This document shows positions 7,119-10,688 of a stretch of 10,688 nucleotides of DNA, one piece after another. Position 1 is the first letter of the stretch, and every line of letters begins with the position of its first letter. Both the position numbers and the translations under genes were made by a program. This stretch comes from Cephalothrix simula (taxonomy: Eukaryota; Nemertea; Palaeonemertea; Archinemertea; Cephalotrichidae). The stretch covers positions 1-10,688 of the forward strand of contig JAXIUW010218397.1 of NCBI GenBank assembly GCA_035591015.1, read 5' to 3'. The notes under the pieces were generated by a model. It worked only from the letters and a program-made list of their open reading frames with translations. It had not been told where the DNA came from and did not search any database.

Positions 7119-7302
7119 GTCCTGTTCGGGGTTGATATACCTTAAGCATTTAGCAGTAAAAATGAAAAGTATTTTTTATGGACCGCATCCACTCTCTATG
7201 ATGAAACTTCCTTTTTTCGGATTCGTACAGACAGCTTGATTCGTGCTCAAAAGATCTTAAAATTAAAAATCAAATTTAACACACGTGTAGCCTAAGAATT
7301 CA

Positions 7303-7308
7303 TTTATT
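7303..7308 (-). promoter_or_regulatory. AATAAA polyadenylation signal candidate for the TMEM126-family gene
   Basis: Perfect AATAAA on the minus strand, 55 nt after the TAG at 7366-7364, in a very AT-rich stretch. It is the first hexamer after the stop. Confidence 0.55.
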
Positions 7309-7363
7309 TAAATTAAATTTCATTAATATTCTTAATTATGCAATTAAAACTACAATTAATATT

Positions 7364-7874
7364 CTACTTAGCATGAACTAAATTACCTTTCCTCATAACA
7401 GTTATGAACGACCTCTGTTGCCGATCGGCTATATAAATTGCTAATAAAACTTGCGCTATAATTCCAAACCCTATTTTATTAAATTGGGGTTTAGTAATTT
7501 TATACCATAATTTATATATGCCTTTTGGATCTAAAAATGATGGCATATCATAAGTGTTAAATCTTTTTGCAATAGTCCCACAGATTATTGGAGTAAAAAT
7601 TAATGGGTAGGCACATCCTATCCCAAAGTGAAATATCACTGATCTTGTATTATAGCAAGACGGACATGCTAGAGTTCCAGTTATTAACTTGTTCACTAAG
7701 AAACTGTGATTTGCGACCATTGTAAAAGCCGCTGGTATAACTGCTGAAGGAAGCAGACTTACTCCAACATTAAAACCTTGTAAAAATAAAGCCTTCCTGT
7801 AGTGTTTTGTCAGTAATGTTCCAAATATTGTAGTACCAGCTCCTAAAATCCCGGTACCCCAACTCAGGGCCCAC
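7364..7874 (-). CDS. TMEM126A: TMEM126-family gene, terminal coding exon 2 (residues 46-215)
   Basis: The exon starts after TTTTCAG (AG at 7876-7875); its first base completes Val46 with the last two bases of exon 1. The first in-exon methionine is residue 98 at 7720, so the 51 residues before it (WALSWGTGILGAG onwards, including the first two membrane segments) are lost if the first ATG of the frame is taken as the start. It ends VHAK-TAG. Confidence 0.87.
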
Positions 7875-9500
7875 CTGAAAATATAAAACGTTATTAAAAA
7901 AGGTCAAGGGGAATATGGAGACATTGCATTGATGTGACATTAGAGCCTAGAAAATCCCGAAAGCCAGGGTGGAAAGTAGGCATTACCGCACTTTTTGGTG
8001 TAATTTTAAGGCCAGCTTCCCTGACATTTACAGTGGCGTAGCGCAGTTTTCGGGGCCCTTGGTCAAAATTGGCGATGAGTCCCCCTGAGGTTAAAAAATA
8101 TTTAAATATCGATCGTAGTTAACCTAGTTTGTATAACTTATGACAAACAAATGGCCTGTGACCGCTTGGCAATATTATCTATTTTTTTCCGGTTCCTGGT
8201 CCAGCGATCGTGTATTTATACCTCCAGCAAAGAAGATCATGGGGGTATCTTAAATGAGTACTTGACGAAAAGTGTTGTTAGACAAAGATTCAATGGGCCC
8301 GGGACCCATCTTGGGGCCTTGGGCACGGGGATTACTACATATCTTTCTTTTCAGCCGCAGACTTTTATACACGCAATTTTCTTTGTGCATTATTTCGTGG
8401 GGCCCCCTGGGCGTTGTGGGCCCTTGGAGTTCGACCAAACCTGACCATACAGCGCTATGCCACTGGACATTGTTTCATTCCCTGACATATTCTGAAATTT
8501 CCGGACTTCGCGACTAATATTTCTGCGCAAAAATAGTTTTTGCAAAAAAAGATTTGTCTGTGGACCCAAAATTTTTTATTTTTGCTTGACTTTTCCAGTA
8601 TTTTACCAAATTTTTGTAATTCCCTAACATTTTTGCTCATTTTTAGCAATTCCCTGACTTTTCCAGGATTTTCCCGGTTTTCCAGACCTGTGATGACACT
8701 GATATTTTTCTCTTAAAATTCCAGCGATGGTATACCGGTGTGAATGCGTTCAGTGTCCGGATTTTAGCGACATTGTATACATGTACATAGGGAGACACTA
8801 GCCACCGACATTTATTGTCATACCTATAACATTGATAAACTCTATGCCTATACTAAATGCACATGCCGGACATTGAACCGTTACATCAGAACTAGAAAAT
8901 AATCGACAAACAGAAAATCAATTTTTTGTCATTTTCGCTTAAAAAATTATAGCGATTACAATTAATTAGCAAAAAAGGTCATCCAAAATTTTATAATTTT
9001 TATTGCCAGTATAAATTATAGGGTACAGTGTGTATTTTTGGCTTGCCGGGTGCATCCGGGATTTGGATTTTTCTCAAAACGATGACGAAGGGCACCCGCT
9101 TTTTTATACATTTTTAGAAAGCTGAAAGCATGGGCTTTTGAATGGTGTATGACACATTATTGGAAATGTGTCATACACCACTTATTGAATATTTCGGGTT
9201 GAAAAATGGCCACAAATGAGATAGGAAACTGTAATTTGAACTCAAATTCAGAGATTTTGATCATTTCTTGATGCTTCAAACCCACTGTATGGCGCGGAAT
9301 CCACCCGTGGCCCACAAAAGGCATACCACAAAATAAGTAGCCGAGTACTGTCTAGTGACTTACACTTCACTTTGATCTTCCCAATTATGAATTTGATCCC
9401 ATTGTCTCTTAATAACTTCACTATATGATAATCTAATAGCTCCTTCTGGAATCTCATCTTTAGATGGTCTATAATACACTTTTTCATCACTACTTGCCAT
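7364..9500 (-). CDS. TMEM126A: TMEM126-family mitochondrial membrane protein, two coding exons
   Basis: Exons 9500-9364 (137 nt) and 7874-7364 (511 nt) join in phase 2 to give 648 nt and 215 residues; from memory human TMEM126A is about 195. Matching family features are the GTLACPSCYNTRS block (cysteines 116 and 119), AYP at 134-136 inside a membrane segment, the GTIAKRF segment at 145-151, and KGIYKLWYKITKPQFNK at 163-179, followed by a last hydrophobic segment ending in ADRQ. Four hydrophobic stretches are visible (about 49-68, 74-100, 125-146, 180-194). Vertebrate TMEM126A and TMEM126B sit in the mitochondrial inner membrane and help assemble complex I. Many invertebrates seem to have one member, so the A/B label is provisional. 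The hydrophilic N-terminus has no obvious cleavable presequence. The gene lies about 1.9 kb upstream of the FMN reductase gene on the same strand. Confidence 0.85.
8017..8701. repeat. Older repeat with TTCCCTGAC motifs, split by the hAT-type MITE
   Basis: The motif TTCCCTGACA occurs just left (8017-8026) and right (8478-8487) of the MITE, with related TTCCCTAACAT near 8620 and TTCCCTGACTTTTCC near 8650, ending in CCGGTTTTCCAGACCTGTG at about 8673-8692. This GGAAAA-rich ladder is typical, from memory, of a widespread animal hAT-like repeat end. A start near CAGGGTGG (7964) is possible but unproven. Confidence 0.5.
8031..8465. mobile_element. hAT-type non-autonomous DNA transposon (MITE), 435 bp
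   Basis: The left end CAGTGGCGTAGCGCAGT and the reverse-complemented right end CAGTGGCATAGCGCTGT agree at 15 of 17 positions and start with the CAG-type tip known for hAT elements. The flanks GACATTTA (8023-8030) and GACATTGT (8466-8473) form an 8-bp target-site duplication with six matches. No transposase is encoded. It sits inside an older repeat, giving a relative age order. Confidence 0.72.
8727..8885. repeat. Copy 3 of the dispersed TIR family, with both inverted ends
   Basis: The left end has TGCGTTCAGTGTCCGG (8745-8760), preceded by ATACCGG; the right end has GCCGGACATTGAACCG (8865-8880), its imperfect reverse complement. The core TTTATTGTCATACC at 8811-8824 matches the TTTTATTGTCCTACC of copies 1, 2 and 4. 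Confidence 0.6.
8998..9245 (+). repeat. Dispersed repeat, copy B, interrupted by a hairpin
   Basis: Same family and orientation as 961-1157, aligned from TTTTTATTG through GGGTGCATCCGGGATTTGG to CAAATGAGATAGGA. It carries an extra segment at 9138-9184 that copy A lacks. The copies otherwise differ by scattered substitutions and small indels. Confidence 0.75.
9143..9184. mobile_element. 42-nt palindromic insertion with TTGAA direct repeats
   Basis: The arms TGGTGTATGACACATT (9143-9158) and AATGTGTCATACACCA (9165-9180) are perfect 16-bp inverted repeats around a six-base loop, with a four-base tail to 9184. TTGAA flanks it at 9138-9142 and 9185-9189, while copy A has TTGAA once. That fits a tiny insertion with a 5-bp duplication, although a copying error by template switching is also possible. 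Confidence 0.6.
9364..9500 (-). CDS. TMEM126A: TMEM126-family gene, coding exon 1 (residues 1-45 plus two bases)
   Basis: The ATG at 9500 sits in AAAATGG, a good animal start context. The exon encodes the hydrophilic N-terminus, which includes YRPSKDEIPEGAIRLSYSEV and WDQIHNWEDQ, and ends at a GTAAGT donor beginning at 9363. A TTTTTTCAG acceptor at 9527-9525 lies just upstream of the ATG, so an intron in the 5' UTR is likely; I could not place the non-coding first exon. Confidence 0.8.
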
Positions 9501-9524
9501 TTTTTATTCAGAATTGAAATTAAC

Positions 9525-9887
9525 CTGAAAAAATATACAACATTCTTAAGATTAAGTCTGGTGAGTTCGCACCTGAAATGAATAGCATTGGAAAAGCTTT
9601 GATCTTCCATTAGTCGCATTGGCATTGGCACTATTAATACTGTTTTTATTACTGGTCTAACAGACTAAAATATAGTTGTTTCTTAATCTGTACAAGGATT
9701 TTTCAAATGCAAAATAAAGTATAAATTTAACTCTATTCTACTCTGCTCAATGAATTCAAGATTACCAAAACCTTTTTCACAAACTGAAAATATTTTCTTT
9801 AACATTACTATGACAGGACAAGCCTTTGGTGTGAAGGCACTCAGTGCCCCCTGGGGATTAGTGTCCTCTTCGTAATATAACAGCACT
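9525..9887. other. 5' flank of the TMEM126-family gene
   Basis: This interval should hold the upstream 5' UTR exon or the promoter. A second possible acceptor (CATTTCAG, minus strand) ends near 9574. The minus-strand frame at 9683-9919 has a middle part (EEDTNPQGALSAFTPKACP) that looks protein-like but is not recognised, and it runs into a repeat, so it is not called. Confidence 0.35.
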
Positions 9888-9953
9888 GATAGTATGGCTT
9901 TTTCATCGTACACTGGCAACTGACTTTTATTGTCCTACCTCTCCTATTTATAT
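9888..9953 (+). repeat. Copy 4 of the dispersed TIR family (right-half type, fragment)
   Basis: It shares GATAGTATG, TTTTTCATCG, ACACTGGC and TTTTATTGTCCTACCTCTCC with copy 1 at 97-220, but stops before the GCCGGACATTGAACG end motif. It lacks inverted ends. Confidence 0.6.
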
Positions 9954-10249
9954 GTTTCATCAATCGTTTATCTAGTCATGCAACTGTGAAGGCTGTAAAA
10001 CCATGATACAAGTGAAACAAAATGGCATTCCAGGCTGGAAAGCCGCGGTAATGGGAAAATCTTGTATGGTCAGCAAAGGATCAATGACCGCGATTTTTTA
10101 TCTATCATGGTCGGCAAAGATTGATACCCAGAAAGATCATCTAGTTGCGGTCACGGAGAGGTTGATTACCTTTTTTTCTTGTCAAGTCGCGGGCCAGTGC
10201 GCGGGCAATGGATAAGATTGCAGTCACGGGCATGGGGGTCTGTAGTCTG

Positions 10250-10293
10250 TCCCCCTCTGGGAGGAGGTCTTTTCGAAAGAAAAGACAGGGGGA
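10250..10293. other. Two-tier perfect hairpin with GAAA loop
   Basis: GTCTTTTC (10267-10274) pairs perfectly with GAAAAGAC (10279-10286) across a GAAA loop. Below it TCCCCCT (10250-10256) pairs with AGGGGGA (10287-10293), leaving a ten-base bulge on one side. No terminator, IRE or known RNA family fits, so it is recorded only as a structure. Confidence 0.5.
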
Positions 10294-10688
10294 ATAAGCC
10301 CCTATACTCATACAGGACACATCCTAGCGTCGTACTTTGGGCTATCAAAAAACATACTTTTCAGTAACTTAGAAACAAAAAATTACCTTTTTAATATGCC
10401 TGGGTATTGGCGTTTTCATTTAAGAGCATATCTTCTTCATAATATTTTCCAATTTCTAAATTTCTGATTTAAAAAAATGACAAAAACGTCTTTCATGTTG
10501 TCTTTTTTCTTATTCTTTCCCAAAGAACCGGAAATATCCTTTCTTGTATTAAACTTGTGATTTGCTAAAAGCCGGAATTTCGGCGCCATACTAGATCATC
10601 TAAAATTATTCCAAATTACATTTATTTAATATTTATATCACTTGCAATAAAATAATACCCATAAAAAAGACGAAATATTAGAATTCCG
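10294..10688. other. AT-rich right end, no gene recognised
   Basis: No supported coding region. A minus-strand ATG in a GC-rich spot (ATGGCGCCG, ATG at 10592-10590) opens a frame of about 48 residues without recognisable content. CCGGAA strings at 10528-10533 and 10572-10577 are ETS-like and could belong to a promoter of an adjoining gene; this is speculative. Confidence 0.35.

Larger units (their letters stand above)
7875..9363 (-). other. Intron 1 of the TMEM126-family gene
   Basis: A 1489-nt phase-2 intron with GTAAGT and TTTTCAG ends on the minus strand. It is built almost wholly from repeats: an older repeat split by a hAT-type MITE (8017-8701), a TIR-family copy (8727-8885) and a dispersed repeat with a hairpin insertion (8998-9245). 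All overlapping open frames of 62-97 residues here are repeat-derived shadows. Confidence 0.82.

Noticed and set aside
8151-8649. Overlapping frames of 62-97 residues on both strands
   Set aside because: They lie within or across the hAT-type MITE and its host repeat; none resembles a transposase.
9683-9919. 78-residue minus-strand frame with a protein-like centre
   Set aside because: Its N-terminal part runs into a dispersed repeat copy and no family is recognised; it might be a transposon remnant, but nothing decides this.
10003-10367. Frames of 60-70 residues on both strands
   Set aside because: Mutually overlapping, unrecognised, and partly covering a hairpin.
10446-10592. Short minus-strand frame of about 48 residues starting at ATGGCGCCG
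   Set aside because: The start context is good, but the protein is short and lysine-rich, with no family and no convincing donor site.
1-10688. CRISPR array, bacterial operon or viral gene cluster
   Set aside because: There are no regularly spaced repeats with unique spacers, no long adjacent coding frames, and the genes have spliceosomal introns. No reverse transcriptase, integrase, capsid or transposase coding was seen.

Overview
The window looks like nuclear DNA from an invertebrate animal, most likely a marine one; the phylum cannot be fixed from the sequence. It is AT-rich and full of short non-autonomous repeats and foldback structures. It has no bacterial gene layout, and its two recognisable genes are broken by GT-AG introns of 1.2-1.6 kb. 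The tandemly encoded pair is visible only when exons are joined across introns.

Both genes lie on the minus strand. The upstream gene (exons 9500-9364 and 7874-7364) encodes a 215-residue TMEM126-family protein, a mitochondrial inner-membrane protein linked in vertebrates to respiratory complex I assembly. The downstream gene (exons 5429-5303, 3718-3482 and 2303-2062) encodes a complete 201-residue NADPH-dependent FMN reductase-like flavoprotein. Intron phases match at every junction, and each gene has AATAAA signals after its stop codon. The genes are about 1.9 kb apart; both concern redox or mitochondrial metabolism, but nothing shows that they are co-regulated.

Region by region: 1-2060 is non-coding and holds a TIR repeat family, one copy of a repeat that recurs at 8998-9245, a GTGACC-rich repeat, and two small tandem duplications. 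Intron 2 of the FMN reductase gene (2304-3481) holds a large foldback structure. Intron 1 (3719-5302) holds a decayed tRNA-derived SINE head. The intergenic interval 5430-7300 holds a 55-bp tandem duplication, a Harbinger-like MITE, a 109-bp MITE with perfect TIRs and target-site duplication, a second GTGACC-rich repeat, and a palindrome of about 408 bp. The TMEM126 intron (7875-9363) holds a hAT-type MITE nested in an older repeat, another copy of the TIR family, and a repeat copy interrupted by a 42-nt hairpin insertion. The right end (9525-10688) has no gene I can support.

I found no dedicated new system such as a defence island, cluster or unknown enzyme set. The points most worth a second look are the two annotatable split genes, the two large foldbacks that could form double-stranded RNA if transcribed, and the tiny palindromic insertions with apparent target-site duplications.
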